The notes under the pieces are model-generated. The model saw only the letters and a program-made list of their open reading frames with translations. It did not search any database and had not been told where the DNA came from. 64,000 bases of DNA from NCBI RefSeq assembly GCF_024710845.1, contig NZ_JANJTZ010000010.1, positions 49,367-113,366 on the forward strand, given 5' to 3'. Below, piece after piece: positions 34,760 through 44,915 of the stretch. Source of the DNA: Mesorhizobium sp. (lineage in GTDB: Bacteria; Pseudomonadota; Alphaproteobacteria; Rhizobiales; Rhizobiaceae). Position 1 is the first letter of the stretch. Every line of letters begins with the position of its first letter. The translations under genes and the position numbers were made by a program.

Positions 34760-35524
34760 ATGATGAAAGTGGCGGTTGCGGCAGTTTTTGCTGTCGGCAT
34801 GATGAGTTTTGCTGTCAATGCGCAGGAAGCGCCGGGAATTGCGCATGCATCCAGCGCGGTATCAGCTGCAAAGACGACGGCGGCAGACGCGGAGAAGTCC
34901 TCCGGCAAGGCACTGAGCGGTGCCTGGAAGTCAACCCAAGACGACCGTGGATCCGTGGCCGTTCCTCCCGCCAGCGACCGCGGCAAGAAGACGATCTCGA
35001 AGGACGGCAAAGGCCGCACGAAGATCATTCTGGAAGGGCAGGGTGCGTTGCCCGGCGTCGACCCTGAAACCACGGCGTCCATTTCGCCCGGCAAGCATCC
35101 CGATCTCGTCGCCAGGGCGCGCAAGTCGGAAGTCGTCACGGGTGGCCGCACGTCGGGCAGCTATGGCGACATCATTGCGCGCTACGCGTCGGCCTATGGC
35201 GTGCCAGTATCGCTCGCGCACGCCGTCATCCGCGTCGAGAGCAACTACCGGGCCAGCGCCCGCGGCAGCGCGGGAGAGGTCGGCCTGATGCAGATCAAGC
35301 CTTCGACGGCGCGGGGTCTTGGCTATTCCGGCTCGTTGAAGGGGCTCTACAATCCCGAGACCAACATCAAATATGGCATGAAATATCTGGGGATGGCGCA
35401 CAAGCTGGGCGGCGGATCGACCTGCGGCACGATCCTCAAATACAATGCCGGCCACGGCGCCAGGCGGATGAACCCGGTGTCGGCCGCCTATTGTTCAAAG
35501 GTCAAGCGTCACCTCTCGAGCTGA
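34760..35524 (+). CDS. Lytic transglycosylase (SLT family), secreted
   Basis: 254 residues. Signal peptide about 1-22 (cleavage after VNA). A disordered region of about 105 residues rich in Ser, Ala and Lys precedes the C-terminal SLT domain with catalytic E160 in AVIRVESNYRASA and GEVGLMQIKPSTARGLG. It cleaves glycan strands in the periplasm. Start ATG 34760 or the adjacent ATG 34763. The 187-bp upstream gap is A/T-rich, suggesting its own promoter, but no clear -35/-10 pair was found. Confidence 0.88.
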   Translation: MMKVAVAAVFAVGMMSFAVNAQEAPGIAHASSAVSAAKTTAADAEKSSGKALSGAWKSTQDDRGSVAVPPASDRGKKTISKDGKGRTKIILEGQGALPGVDPETTASISPGKHPDLVARARKSEVVTGGRTSGSYGDIIARYASAYGVPVSLAHAVIRVESNYRASARGSAGEVGLMQIKPSTARGLGYSGSLKGLYNPETNIKYGMKYLGMAHKLGGGSTCGTILKYNAGHGARRMNPVSAAYCSKVKRHLSS

Positions 35525-35557
35525 TCGCGGTCTTCCGAATATTCTCCGCTGCCGCCC

Positions 35558-35588
35558 TTGCGTTTCGGCCGGCGAACGCCTCTATACG
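35558..35588 (+). promoter_or_regulatory. Possible rnpB promoter
   Basis: TTGCGT (35558-35563) and CTATAC/TATACG (35582-35588), spaced 18-19 bp, place the transcription start near 35593, which is where the P1 helix of the RNase P RNA begins. Confidence 0.4.
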
Positions 35589-35589
35589 G

Positions 35590-36022
35590 GGCGCCAGCCG
35601 GCCGGGTGGCCGCGACCGCGAGAGCCGAAAGGCTGGGGTCGAGGAAAGTCCGGGCTCCACGGAAATACGGTGCCGGCTAATTGCCGGCGGGGGCGACCCC
35701 AGGGAAAGTGCCACAGAGAGCAGACCGCCCCGCCTGCCAGACGGCCCGATATCGAGCCGTCTCGCCGGCGGGGTAAGGGTGAAAGGGTGGGGTAAGAGCC
35801 CACCGCGCGACCGGCAACGGGAGCGGCACGGCAAACCCCACCGGGAGCAAGACCGAATAGGGGCGACGCGCGGGGAAACCCGCAGGCTTTTCCGGCCCAG
35901 TCGTCCGGGTGGGTTGCGTCAGGCGTCCAGCAATGGCCGCCGAAGATGAATGGCCACCGCGTTTCGCCGTCCGCAAGGGCGGCGGGGCCATACAGAACCC
36001 GGCTTACAGGCCGGCTGGCACC
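35590..36022 (+). ncRNA. rnpB: RNase P RNA (bacterial type A)
   Basis: The catalytic RNA of RNase P, which matures tRNA 5' ends. The universally conserved P4-forming segments are present: GAGGAAAGTCCGGGCTCC from 35641 and ACAGAACCCGGCTTAC at 35992-36007. The closing helix P1 is GCCAGCCGGCC (35593-35603) with GGCCGGCTGGC (36009-36019). Internal CACAGAGAGCAGACCGCC and GGTAAGGGTGAAAGGGTGGGGTAAGAG-type elements follow the usual alphaproteobacterial layout (only key parts named). Ends are placed from P1 and may be off by a few bases. Length about 430 nt is normal. Confidence 0.95.
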
Positions 36023-36053
36023 TTCGTCCGGTCTTCTGGGCGCATGAACGCCG

Positions 36054-36506
36054 TTACAGAAGCGTCCCGATGATGACGCAGTCGAGATGTGCCGTTCCGA
36101 TGTTCGGATACTCGATCATGATGTACGGATACCGCCCCGCACCGACACGTATCTTCACCTCTTCGTTGACGTTGTAGTAGTGCAGATTCCCGACCTGCGT
36201 CGTCTTTGCGAACGCCAGCCCGAATGTGCGAGTGGCACTGCCGTTCGCCGTGGTCGCCACATTGAGGGTGGATTTCGTGATCGGCTGCGTCGCTTTGACG
36301 GTGCAGGCGAGCCGTTCGATGTTCAGGACGCGTCCCGCCGGCGTGGCCGAAAACGTGCCGCGGCAGAAGTAGAAGCTCTGGGGACAGGTCGGATTGATCC
36401 GATCCTCGTAGTAATTGCCGGCGACGATCGGGGCCGTATGTCCCGATGACGGAGCGAGAATCGCCCCCAAGACCGATGCAGCGGCAAGGTACAGACCTTT
36501 ATGCAT
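36054..36506 (-). CDS. Secreted protein, unrecognised
   Basis: 150 residues. Signal peptide about 1-25 (LYLAAASVLGAILAPSSGHTA). The mature part has four cysteines (NPTCPQSFYFCRGTF, RLACTV, LDCVII) and beta-rich, Thr/Asn-rich sequence (TKSTLNVATTANGSATRTFG). CGGAG lies about 7 bp before the ATG. Base composition is lower in GC than the neighbours and it sits directly behind rnpB, which together suggest a recent insertion (inference). No family is recognised. Confidence 0.6.
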   Translation of the reverse strand: MHKGLYLAAASVLGAILAPSSGHTAPIVAGNYYEDRINPTCPQSFYFCRGTFSATPAGRVLNIERLACTVKATQPITKSTLNVATTANGSATRTFGLAFAKTTQVGNLHYYNVNEEVKIRVGAGRYPYIMIEYPNIGTAHLDCVIIGTLL

Positions 36507-36916
36507 GGCATTCTCCGAATGAGCAGGATGATGGACTGATCCGATTATTCGAGATCAGCGGACCGTGGATGAAAAGCTAACTGAAGAAAGACGACCACCG
36601 CACGCCGGCAAAAGAATGATGCATGGCGATCTAGTCGCGCAATTCGCGTGGTTATGAACTCCCGATATATTCCGCGACAAGAACTTGGCGGTCCGTGTTC
36701 TTACTACGGATTGACAATCTTTGGCAGACGACGTCACATACCAACCGGCGACCTCCTTGCACGGGATCGTTACAAGGCGGATGTTTCGGTTCGATGTCGG
36801 GTCAGTGGTCTGCGATACACCCAGTGACAGATCGGTATTCGCTCGTTCGCCGGGCGATGCATGCGTAGCGTCAAGGCATCACGCGGTTGAGCGGCATGGG
36901 CATCTCTGTCCGCATG
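36507..36916. other. 410-bp non-coding low-GC region
   Basis: No convincing gene, RNA or repeat was found. GC is visibly lower than in flanking genes. A TTGACA string at 36711-36716 lacks a good -10 at the right distance. A TTG-initiated frame from 36721 runs into the opposite PLP-enzyme gene and is Arg/Pro-rich, so it is not accepted. Confidence 0.5.
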
Positions 36917-38011
36917 CTAAAGCGCCCCATCGATCGCCTTCCACAATTCCTCGACCGGTTCGCATCCGACCGACAGCCGCACGAAGCCCGGCGCGACCGC
37001 GTCACCCCAGCGGGCGCGACGCTCGGCGGAGGTGTGGGTACCGCCGAAGGAGGTCGCCGGCTGAATGAGCGGACATGAATTGATGAAGGCTTCAGCGGCC
37101 TCCGCGCTCGGCAAGGTTAGGCCGATCAGGAAGCCGAACCGCTGCATCTGGCGTCTGGCCAGATTGTGGGAGGGGTGGTCTTCAAGACCGGGATAGACGG
37201 TGGCGATGCCGCGTCCGGCGAGGCGCTCCGCGACGACCTGCGCTGAAGCGCACATCCGCTCGAAGCGCACGTCGAGCGTTTCGAGGCCGCGATGGACCTG
37301 CCAGGCCTCGAACGGCCCGGGGATTGCTCCAGACAGCTTCCGCCATTCCTTCACGGCCGCCAGCACGGCGGCGTCGCGCGTCGCGACATGGCCGAACAGG
37401 GCGTCGGAATGGCCGTTGACCGCCTTGGTGTCGGCGGAGACGACCACGTCGGCGCCGAGGTCGAGGGGGCGCTGGCCGAGTGACGTCATGGTGGTGTTGT
37501 CGGTGACGACGAGCGCGCCGGCAGTCTTCGCGGCTACGGAGATGCCGGCGATGTCGCAGATGTCGAGGCCGGGATTGGACGGCGTCTCGATAAACACCAG
37601 CCGATAGCCGGCAAAGCCGCCGTCCGAGAAGTTCCGCGTCGGCCGGGTGTCCATTTCGACACCGAAGCCCTTGAGAAACCGGTCGGCGAAAAGCCGTGTC
37701 GTGTAGTAGCCGTCGGACGGCGCGAGGATGCGGTCGCCGGCCTTGAGCGTCGCCATGAAGACCGCGGAAATCGCGCCCATTCCCGAGGGAAAGGCGACAC
37801 AGGGCGCGGCCTCAAGAGAGGCAAGCGCCTCCTCCGTCGCCTCCCAGGTCGGGTTGTCGTAGCGCCCGTACTGGCGAAATCCCGCCGGATCGCCCGGCAG
37901 GTGGAACATCGACGCCATGGTGAGCGGCAGGGGGACCGGGTCGCCCTTCTCGAGATAAGCGCGGCGCAAATGCGAAAGCGCGGCGGTGCGCTTGCCGGTG
38001 TCGTCGGTCAT
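36917..38011 (-). CDS. Cys/Met metabolism PLP-dependent enzyme (cystathionine gamma-lyase/synthase-like)
   Basis: 364 residues. The fold-type I family is clear from YDNPTWEATEEALASLE, FPSGMGAISAVF, IETPSNPGLDI, VTDNTT and the PLP lysine in SADTKAVNGHSD. Members carry out cystathionine gamma-synthesis, gamma-lysis, beta-lysis or homocysteine sulfhydrylation, and the reaction cannot be fixed by eye. The length is slightly below the usual 380-400. ATG 38011 is chosen; upstream in-frame sequence is not conserved-looking. It is monocistronic and divergent from mraZ. Confidence 0.88.
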   Translation of the reverse strand: MTDDTGKRTAALSHLRRAYLEKGDPVPLPLTMASMFHLPGDPAGFRQYGRYDNPTWEATEEALASLEAAPCVAFPSGMGAISAVFMATLKAGDRILAPSDGYYTTRLFADRFLKGFGVEMDTRPTRNFSDGGFAGYRLVFIETPSNPGLDICDIAGISVAAKTAGALVVTDNTTMTSLGQRPLDLGADVVVSADTKAVNGHSDALFGHVATRDAAVLAAVKEWRKLSGAIPGPFEAWQVHRGLETLDVRFERMCASAQVVAERLAGRGIATVYPGLEDHPSHNLARRQMQRFGFLIGLTLPSAEAAEAFINSCPLIQPATSFGGTHTSAERRARWGDAVAPGFVRLSVGCEPVEELWKAIDGAL

Positions 38012-38190
38012 GACTGCCCCCTGGTCTGGATGAAGCCGCGACGCTATCGGCCCGCCGCCTCGCTCGCAAGGGCCGGGGAAAGCCTGGAATCCCAGCACTA
38101 ACGGTTCGTTAGCCTTAATCGCTCATAAACGTTTGGAGGCTTGGCCGAAGCTGTCGTCCGACAGGTAGAGCCCGGTCGAAACGGCCTTTT

Positions 38191-38225
38191 CCCTTTGACG
38201 CCCATCTTGTCCCATGCTATCCCAT
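38191..38225 (+). promoter_or_regulatory. mraZ (dcw) promoter with 10-bp-spaced MraZ boxes
   Basis: CCCAT occurs at 38201, 38211 and 38221, with a degenerate CCCTT at 38191, all exactly 10 bp apart; on the other strand this reads as TGGG repeats with 6-bp gaps, as described for MraZ operators. TTGACG (38195-38200), 17 bp, TATCCC (38218-38223) forms a promoter that the boxes overlap. The mraZ start is about 170 bp downstream, so a long leader is expected. Confidence 0.7.
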
Positions 38226-38396
38226 GAACACAATCAAGACTTCGTTTCGGTGACGGGTTCCATGTGTCCCGAACGCGCGGTGGCCAGGTCCGCGCGGACC
38301 GGAGCGCATGCCCCGATTTCGAGCGGCGGCGGGGTTTCGAGGGACGGCGCGCGAGCGCGGACGGCGACATGAACAGCGAGGCGGCACCAGCGGCGT

Positions 38397-38864
38397 ATGG
38401 ATCGGTTTCTGTCGAGTGCGGTGAACAGGATCGATGCGAAGGGACGGGTTTCCGTCCCTGGCGCGTTTCGCGCACTTGCGGCCAAGCGCGGCTATCACGA
38501 GCTCTATGCGCTGCGCGCGCTGGAGGAGCCGACACTGGACGTGGGCGGAATGGATCTGCTGGAGCGTTACGAGCGGCAGTTGGAGCAGGCGAATCCGTTC
38601 CTGCGCACCGCGGACGACATGTCGGCCTACGTGCACGGGGAAGGAACCTTCCTGAAGCTCGACGCGGATGGCCGCATTACGATGAGCGACTTCATCCGCG
38701 AGCATACGGGGATTACGTCGGAGGTGGGATTCCTGGGGCGAGGGCAGTTCTTTCAGATATGGGAACCGGAGCGCATGCGCCAGCATTTGGCAGACGTGCG
38801 CACCCGGCTCACAACCCTTCGGCAGGCCGCCGCTCAGGCGCGCCCGTCCGGAGCCTCGGAATGA
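38397..38864 (+). CDS. mraZ: Transcriptional regulator MraZ
   Basis: 155 residues with two AbrB-like MraZ domains: [26 protein letters not shown] and [21 protein letters not shown] each hold the conserved DxxGR motif. MraZ binds repeats upstream of itself and represses the dcw operon in E. coli. It is the first gene of the cluster, and its stop overlaps rsmH by 4 bp. Shine-Dalgarno is weak. Confidence 0.93.
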   Translation: MDRFLSSAVNRIDAKGRVSVPGAFRALAAKRGYHELYALRALEEPTLDVGGMDLLERYERQLEQANPFLRTADDMSAYVHGEGTFLKLDADGRITMSDFIREHTGITSEVGFLGRGQFFQIWEPERMRQHLADVRTRLTTLRQAAAQARPSGASE

Positions 38865-39877
38865 TGGCGGGCCCCGGCGTTGCAGACGCCGGTGGCGGAC
38901 CGGTCCGCCACATTCCGGTGCTTCTCGACGAGGTGCTGGCGGCGCTCCATGTCGGCCCCGGCGTGCTGGTGGTCGACGGAACCTTCGGCGCCGGCGGCTA
39001 TACAAAGGCGATCCTGGCCACCGGCGCGAGTGTCGTCGCCATCGACCGTGATCCGAATGCCATCGCCGACGGCCGCGTCCTCGAAGCGGCGTCCGGCGGG
39101 CGGCTCAGGCTGGTGCACGGACCGTTCTCGCGCCTCGACGAGCATGCAGGCGAGCCGGTCGATGCCGTGGTTCTCGACATCGGCGTGTCGTCGATGCAGA
39201 TCGACGAGGCCGGGCGAGGCTTCTCGTTCCGGCAGGACGGGCCGCTCGACATGCGCATGGCGCAGAAGGGCATCACCGCCGCCGATGTGGTCAACACCTA
39301 CAAGGTGGGCGATCTCGCGCGTGTCTTCGGCTTCCTCGGCGAGGAGAAGCAAGCCGGCCGCATCGCGCGCATGATCGAAAAACGGCGGGCGTCCAAGCCG
39401 TTCGCGACGACGCTGGACCTCGCCAACGCGATCGAGGGCCTCGTCGGGCGCAATCCGAAGGATCGCATCCATCCGGCCACGCGGGTCTTCCAGGCACTTC
39501 GCATCCACGTCAATGACGAACTCGGCGAACTCGCCAAGGCACTGATGGCGGCGGAGCGGGCGCTCAAGCCCGGCGGGCGGCTGGTCGTCGTCACCTTCCA
39601 CTCGCTTGAGGACCGGATCGTCAAACGCTTTCTGACGGACCGTTCCTCGCAGGGCGGAGGCTCGCGCCACCTGCCGCAGGTTCAGGCGCAGGCCGAGACC
39701 TTCGAAAAGCCGGCGCAGGTGATCGCGGCGTCGGACGCGGAGGCGGAGCGAAACCCCCGCGCGCGCTCTGCGAAGCTTAGAAGCGCGGTGCGCTCCGCAA
39801 ACGCCGCCCGGCGGGAGGATTTTTCGATCTTCGCGCTTCCCGATCTTCCAGACATCCGCCAGCCGGACCAGAGGTAA
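38861..39877 (+). CDS. rsmH: 16S rRNA (cytosine1402-N4)-methyltransferase RsmH
   Basis: 338 residues. [29 protein letters not shown] (SAM motif), [24 protein letters not shown] and [17 protein letters not shown] are diagnostic. It methylates C1402 in the ribosomal P site. The ATGA overlap with mraZ indicates coupling. Confidence 0.96.
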   Translation: MMAGPGVADAGGGPVRHIPVLLDEVLAALHVGPGVLVVDGTFGAGGYTKAILATGASVVAIDRDPNAIADGRVLEAASGGRLRLVHGPFSRLDEHAGEPVDAVVLDIGVSSMQIDEAGRGFSFRQDGPLDMRMAQKGITAADVVNTYKVGDLARVFGFLGEEKQAGRIARMIEKRRASKPFATTLDLANAIEGLVGRNPKDRIHPATRVFQALRIHVNDELGELAKALMAAERALKPGGRLVVVTFHSLEDRIVKRFLTDRSSQGGGSRHLPQVQAQAETFEKPAQVIAASDAEAERNPRARSAKLRSAVRSANAARREDFSIFALPDLPDIRQPDQR

Positions 39878-39882
39878 TCGTC

Positions 39883-40257
39883 GTGTTTCGTACCACCGAT
39901 ATCGTTCTGATTGCCGTGATGGTGGCGGGAGCCGCCTTCACCTACAACACCAAGCATCAGGTCGAGGCCCAGCTTGCCGAGGTCCGCAAGATCGAGGCGA
40001 TGATCCGCTTCGAACAGGACTCGCTGACTATCCTCAAGGCCGACTGGAGCCTGCTGACGCAGCCGTCGCGATTGCAAAAGCTGACCGAGATCTATCAGCA
40101 GGAACTGCAGCTCGCGCCACTCGACGCCCGGCAGGTGGTCAGCGTCGACGAATTGCCGGCCAAGCCGGTCGAGATGGAGATCCTGCCCACGCCGCGCGTC
40201 GGCGGCATGGCACAGGACAAGACAGACAAGGTGACCACGGGCGGAGTCGTACAGTGA
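39883..40257 (+). CDS. ftsL: Cell division protein FtsL
   Basis: 124 residues: short cytoplasmic end, one transmembrane helix (about 5-23, TDIVLIAVMVAGAAFTY), then a coiled coil (KHQVEAQLAEVRKIEAMIRFEQDSL) ending in the conserved DWSLLTQPSRLQKL. Part of the FtsQLB divisome subcomplex. GTG start; its stop overlaps the ftsI start region. Confidence 0.9.
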   Translation: MFRTTDIVLIAVMVAGAAFTYNTKHQVEAQLAEVRKIEAMIRFEQDSLTILKADWSLLTQPSRLQKLTEIYQQELQLAPLDARQVVSVDELPAKPVEMEILPTPRVGGMAQDKTDKVTTGGVVQ

Positions 40258-41972
40258 TGATCAAGCGCCTTCTCGCCGCGAAACCGTCTTCGGCAGCTGT
40301 CCCTCCTTCAGGCGCCATCATTGTCGATTCCCGTCGCAAGGCAGGCGGGCGGACGAGGAACCGGGTCGTCATGACCATGGCAATCTTCTTCGGCATCTAC
40401 GGGGTGATCGCCGGCCGCCTCGTCTATCTGGGGCTGCAGGATCCGAGTGAAGCCGCGCCGACTGCTGTGCGCGGGCTCGCTTCCCGCCCGGATATCGTCG
40501 ACCGCAACGGCGAGGTGCTGGCGACTGACATCAAGACGGCCTCTCTCTTCGCCGAGCCGAAGAACATCATCGACCCGGACGAGGCGCTGGAACTGCTCTC
40601 GACCGTGCTTCCCGACCTCGATCCGGAACAGACCTACAACAAGCTGAAGAGCGGCTCCGGCTTCGTCTGGCTCAAGCGGCAGCTGTCGCCGAAGCAGCAG
40701 GCCGACATCATGGCGCTCGGCCTGCCGGGCATCGGCTTTCGCACGGAAACGAAGCGGTTCTATCCGGGCGGCGCGACGGCCGCGCACATCCTCGGTCTCG
40801 TCAATGTCGACAACCAGGGAATCGCGGGGCTCGAGAAATACATCGACAATCAGGGCCTTGCCGACCTGCGCGAGCTCGGTCTGGCCTCGGCCGGAAACCT
40901 CGCGCCTTTCCGCACGACGCTCGACATCCGCGTCCAGCACATCGTGCATGACGAACTGGCCAATGCGATGGAGCGCTACCACGCGATCGCCGCCGGCGCC
41001 GTCGTGCTCAACGCCAAGACCGGCGAGATCGTGGCGATGGCATCGCTGCCCGACTTCAATCCGAACAATCCCGTCGGCGCGCACGACAAGGACAAGTTCA
41101 ACCGCATGACGGCGGGAACGTTCGAGATGGGCTCGACCATCAAGAGCTTCACCACCGCGATGGCACTCGATTCCGGCAAGGTGACGCTGGAGAGCCGCTT
41201 CGATGCGACGCGGCCAATCACCATCGGCCGGCAGACGATCCGCGACTTCCACGGCAAGGGCAGGGTGCTCACCGTGCCGGAAGTGTTCATCTATTCGTCC
41301 AACATCGGCTCGGCGCGCGAGGCCGACGTCGTCGGCATCGAAGGCCACCGCGAATTCCTGCACCGGATGGGCCTTCTCGACCGCGTGAAGATCGAACTGC
41401 CCGAGGTCGCAACTCCGTCCGAGCCGAAGGTGTGGAAGAAGGTCCATTCGATCACGATCGCCTTCGGCCATGGCATGACCACGACGCCGCTGCAGACGGC
41501 CGTCGGCGCCGCGGCGCTGATGAACGGCGGCAAGCTGCTGGTCCCGACGCTGGTGCCGCGGACCGAGGAGGAGGCGCTGGCCTCCGCCAAGCAGGTCGTC
41601 AGCGAGAAGACCAGCGCCGAAATGCGCTATCTCTATCGGCTGAACGCGGAGAAGGGTTCGGGCAAACGTGCCGAGGTGCCCGGATACCGGGTCGGCGGCA
41701 AGACAGGCACCGCCGAGAAGGTCGTCAACGGCCGCTATTCGAGCGACAAGCGCTTCAATGCCTTCCTGGCCTCGTTCCCGATGGACGATCCGCAATACAT
41801 CGTGCTGTCGATCATCGACGAGCCGAAGCCGGAGAAACCGGGCATGGGAGCAACGTCGGGCCTCAATGCGGCGCCGATCGTGGCCAATATCATCCGCCGT
41901 TCGGCGTCGCTGCTTGGCGTGAAGCCAGAATTCGGCCAAACAAATGAGGCGTTGCTTGTCTCCTACCAGTGA
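40257..41972 (+). CDS. ftsI: Peptidoglycan transpeptidase FtsI (PBP3)
   Basis: 571 residues. One N-terminal transmembrane helix (about 37-60), a PBP dimerisation domain, then the transpeptidase with S293-T-I-K296, SSN (YSSNIGS) and KTG at 482-484. Septal cross-linking enzyme acting with FtsW. ATG 40257 is adjacent to an in-frame GTG 40254; either gives a 1-4-bp overlap with ftsL. Confidence 0.95.
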   Translation: MIKRLLAAKPSSAAVPPSGAIIVDSRRKAGGRTRNRVVMTMAIFFGIYGVIAGRLVYLGLQDPSEAAPTAVRGLASRPDIVDRNGEVLATDIKTASLFAEPKNIIDPDEALELLSTVLPDLDPEQTYNKLKSGSGFVWLKRQLSPKQQADIMALGLPGIGFRTETKRFYPGGATAAHILGLVNVDNQGIAGLEKYIDNQGLADLRELGLASAGNLAPFRTTLDIRVQHIVHDELANAMERYHAIAAGAVVLNAKTGEIVAMASLPDFNPNNPVGAHDKDKFNRMTAGTFEMGSTIKSFTTAMALDSGKVTLESRFDATRPITIGRQTIRDFHGKGRVLTVPEVFIYSSNIGSAREADVVGIEGHREFLHRMGLLDRVKIELPEVATPSEPKVWKKVHSITIAFGHGMTTTPLQTAVGAAALMNGGKLLVPTLVPRTEEEALASAKQVVSEKTSAEMRYLYRLNAEKGSGKRAEVPGYRVGGKTGTAEKVVNGRYSSDKRFNAFLASFPMDDPQYIVLSIIDEPKPEKPGMGATSGLNAAPIVANIIRRSASLLGVKPEFGQTNEALLVSYQ

Positions 41973-42014
41973 TTCCCGGGGGGCCGGGGGCAGCGTTTCT
42001 TGAACAGGCATTTG

Positions 42015-43469
42015 ATGCAGCTGAAGAATTTAGCCGGAATTCTGCCGATGGGCGACGGGTCGACCGCGTCCGTCGAAGTGCTTGGGCTGACCGCGGATTC
42101 GCGCGCGGCCAGGCCCGGCTACCTGTTTGCCGCTCTTCATGGAACCAAGGCTGACGGCGCAGCCTATGCCGCGGACGCGGTGGCGAAGGGGGCTTCTGCC
42201 ATCATCGCCGCGAAAGACGCTGCGCTGGGTGATCTCCCGGTTCCGATCCTGCGGGTAGACGACCCCCGGCAAGCGCTCGCGCTCGCGGCGGCACGCTTCT
42301 ACGGCGCGCAGCCCGCGACGATGGCGGCGGTCACCGGAACCAGCGGCAAGACGTCGGTCGTTTCCTTCCTGCGCCAGATCTGGGCACATGCCGGTCTCCA
42401 GGCCGCGAGCATCGGCACAACGGGCGTCGTGGCCCCCGGTCGCGACGACTACGGAACGCTGACCACGCCCGATCCGGTGGCGCTGCACCTCTTGCTGAAG
42501 GAACTCGCCGAGTCAGGCGTCACGCATGCCGCCATGGAGGCATCGAGCCACGGGCTCGACCAGCGCCGCCTCGACGGCGTGAAGCTGTCTGCCGCCGCCT
42601 TCACCAATCTCGGCCGCGACCACATGGACTATCATCCGACGGTCGAGGAGTATCACCGAGCCAAGATGCGCCTGTTCGACACCTTGCTGCCCAAGGGCGC
42701 GCCGGCCATCATTTTCGCCGACGATGCCTGGTCGGCCTCTACGATCGCGGCGGCGAACAAGGCCGGGCGTATCGTGCTTACCGTCGGCCGCAAGGGCGAT
42801 TTCCTGAAGCTGAAGCGCCTTGAGCTTGAACGCTATCGCCAGCGCGCCGAGGTCGAGTTCTCGGGATCGCTTTACGAGATCGACCTGCCGCTTGCCGGCG
42901 ACTTCCAGATGTCGAACGCGCTTGTTGCCGCCGGCCTAGCCCTGGCGACCGGGGTCAAGGTGGATATGGCATTCGCCGCGCTCGAACACCTCAAGGGTGC
43001 GCCGGGCAGGCTCGACCTCGTCGGCACGACCGTCACCGGCGCGCCGGTCTACGTGGATTACGCACACAAGCCCGAGGCGCTTGAGAACGTAATTCTCTCG
43101 GTGCGGCCGTTCACGACGGGCAAGGTCGTGGTCGTGTTCGGTTGCGGCGGCGATCGCGACAAGGGGAAACGGCCGATGATGGGCGGCATTGCAACGCGGC
43201 TCGCCGACGTCTCGATCGTCACCGACGATAATCCGCGTTCGGAAGTGCCTGCTACGATCCGCGCCGAGATCCTCGCCAATGCGCCGGGCGCCATCGAGAT
43301 CGGCGACCGCCGCGAGGCGATCCGCCACGCGATTAGCCTGCTGTCAGCGGGCGACACGCTGATCGTCGCGGGCAAGGGCCATGAGGAAGGCCAGACGGTC
43401 GGCACCGTCACGCATCCCTTCTCCGACCACGAGGAAGTGCGGCTCGCACTTGGGAAGAGGGCGGCATGA
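42015..43469 (+). CDS. murE: UDP-MurNAc-L-Ala-D-Glu:meso-diaminopimelate ligase MurE
   Basis: 484 residues. ATP motif [12 protein letters not shown], carbamylated-lysine region and the DDNPRSE signature that selects meso-diaminopimelate, so the wall is the Gram-negative DAP type. ATG 42015 matches the family N-terminus (QLKNLAGIL); a TTG at 42000 is an in-frame alternative nearer a G-rich stretch. Overlaps murF by 4 bp. Confidence 0.95.
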   Translation: MQLKNLAGILPMGDGSTASVEVLGLTADSRAARPGYLFAALHGTKADGAAYAADAVAKGASAIIAAKDAALGDLPVPILRVDDPRQALALAAARFYGAQPATMAAVTGTSGKTSVVSFLRQIWAHAGLQAASIGTTGVVAPGRDDYGTLTTPDPVALHLLLKELAESGVTHAAMEASSHGLDQRRLDGVKLSAAAFTNLGRDHMDYHPTVEEYHRAKMRLFDTLLPKGAPAIIFADDAWSASTIAAANKAGRIVLTVGRKGDFLKLKRLELERYRQRAEVEFSGSLYEIDLPLAGDFQMSNALVAAGLALATGVKVDMAFAALEHLKGAPGRLDLVGTTVTGAPVYVDYAHKPEALENVILSVRPFTTGKVVVVFGCGGDRDKGKRPMMGGIATRLADVSIVTDDNPRSEVPATIRAEILANAPGAIEIGDRREAIRHAISLLSAGDTLIVAGKGHEEGQTVGTVTHPFSDHEEVRLALGKRAA

Positions 43470-44890
43470 GCCTGCTCTGGACCAGCAATGCCATGGTGGA
43501 GGCGATGGGCGGCCGGCCGATCGGCGCGCTTCCGGCAGGCATCACCGGCATCTCCATCGACAGCCGGACGCTGAAACCCGGCGAAGCCTTCTTCGCCATC
43601 AAGGGCGACGCACTCGACGGACACGATTTCGCCACGTCCGCCATCAAGGCCGGCGCGGTGCTGCTCGTCGTGGCGGAAAGCAAGCTCGCCGGGCTCGGCC
43701 GTATCACTACGCCGATGATCGTGGTGGACGACGTGCTCGCCGGACTGGTGAAGCTCTCCGCTGCGGCACGCGCGCGCGCCAAGGGCAAGATCATCGCCGT
43801 CACCGGCTCGGCCGGCAAGACGACGACCAAGGAGGCGCTGCGCCACGTGCTCTCCGCCGTCGGCTCCGTGCATGCCTCGGAAAAATCGTTCAACAATCAC
43901 TGGGGCGTGCCGCTGATGCTGGCGCGGCTGCCCGAGGAGACGGATTTTGCCGTCTTCGAGATCGGCATGAACCATGCGGACGAGATCCGTCCGTTGGTGA
44001 AGCTGGTCAGGCCGCACATTGCGATCATCACGCTGATTGCCGCCGCGCATCTCGGCCATTTCCGTAAGATCGAGGAAATCGCGCGTGCCAAGGCCGAGAT
44101 TTTCGAAGGAATTGAGCCGGGCGGCTACGCGCTCCTCAATCGCGACGACGCGCAGTTCAAGCTCCTGGAGAAACTCGCGAAGGCGGCCGGCGTCGCGAAC
44201 ATCGTCAGCTTTGGCGAGCACGAGCGTGCGCAGGCGCGCCTGCTTGCCTGCGATCTGTCCGGCGATCATTCGGACATCGCCGTTCGGATCCAAGGCGAGC
44301 AGATTTCCGCGCGGGTCGGCGCGCCGGGCCGGCATATGGTCCAGAACGCGCTGGCGGTTCTCGGTGCTGCGAAGCTCGCCGGCGCCGATCTCGCCAAGGT
44401 GGCCGAAGCGCTAGGCGACCTGCAGGCCGAGGCCGGGCGCGGCCGCCGGCACCGTCTCGGCGGCGGCATCACACTGATCGATGAAAGCTACAACGCCAAT
44501 CCCGCCTCGATGAAGGCCGCGATCGATCTGCTCGACCGGACTGAGCCTGCTGCGGGCGGACGCCGTATCGCAGTCCTTGGCGACATGCTCGAACTTGGCG
44601 AGCATGCCGAGCGCCTGCACGCGGACCTCGCCGACCTGATCGCGCCGACGAAGACGGATCTCGTCTATCTCGGCGGTCCCGAAATGACCGCGCTCGCGGC
44701 CAAGCTGCCGCCCGAGCGGCTCGGGGCCTATGGCGCCAATGTCGACGAACTCAAGCCGATCGTGCTCGCCGCGCTTCGGCCCGGCGATGTCGTCGTCGTC
44801 AAATCATCCAAGGGCATCGGCTTTTCCAAGCTGGTCGACGCCCTGATCAAGAATTTTCCTGTCGAAGGCGAGAGCCAGAGACGCGCTTGA
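43466..44890 (+). CDS. murF: UDP-MurNAc-tripeptide:D-Ala-D-Ala ligase MurF
   Basis: 474 residues. P-loop [35 protein letters not shown] and [14 protein letters not shown] are typical of MurF. It adds D-Ala-D-Ala to complete the pentapeptide in the cytosol, using the product of ddlB encoded later in the same cluster. Confidence 0.95.
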   Translation: MSLLWTSNAMVEAMGGRPIGALPAGITGISIDSRTLKPGEAFFAIKGDALDGHDFATSAIKAGAVLLVVAESKLAGLGRITTPMIVVDDVLAGLVKLSAAARARAKGKIIAVTGSAGKTTTKEALRHVLSAVGSVHASEKSFNNHWGVPLMLARLPEETDFAVFEIGMNHADEIRPLVKLVRPHIAIITLIAAAHLGHFRKIEEIARAKAEIFEGIEPGGYALLNRDDAQFKLLEKLAKAAGVANIVSFGEHERAQARLLACDLSGDHSDIAVRIQGEQISARVGAPGRHMVQNALAVLGAAKLAGADLAKVAEALGDLQAEAGRGRRHRLGGGITLIDESYNANPASMKAAIDLLDRTEPAAGGRRIAVLGDMLELGEHAERLHADLADLIAPTKTDLVYLGGPEMTALAAKLPPERLGAYGANVDELKPIVLAALRPGDVVVVKSSKGIGFSKLVDALIKNFPVEGESQRRA

Positions 44891-44915
44891 ATTCCGTCCG
44901 TGGGGGGCGAACCGC

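Noticed and set aside
36721..37068. TTG-initiated frame in the low-GC region
   Set aside because: Arg/Pro-rich, no Shine-Dalgarno, and it runs about 150 bp into the convergent PLP-enzyme gene.
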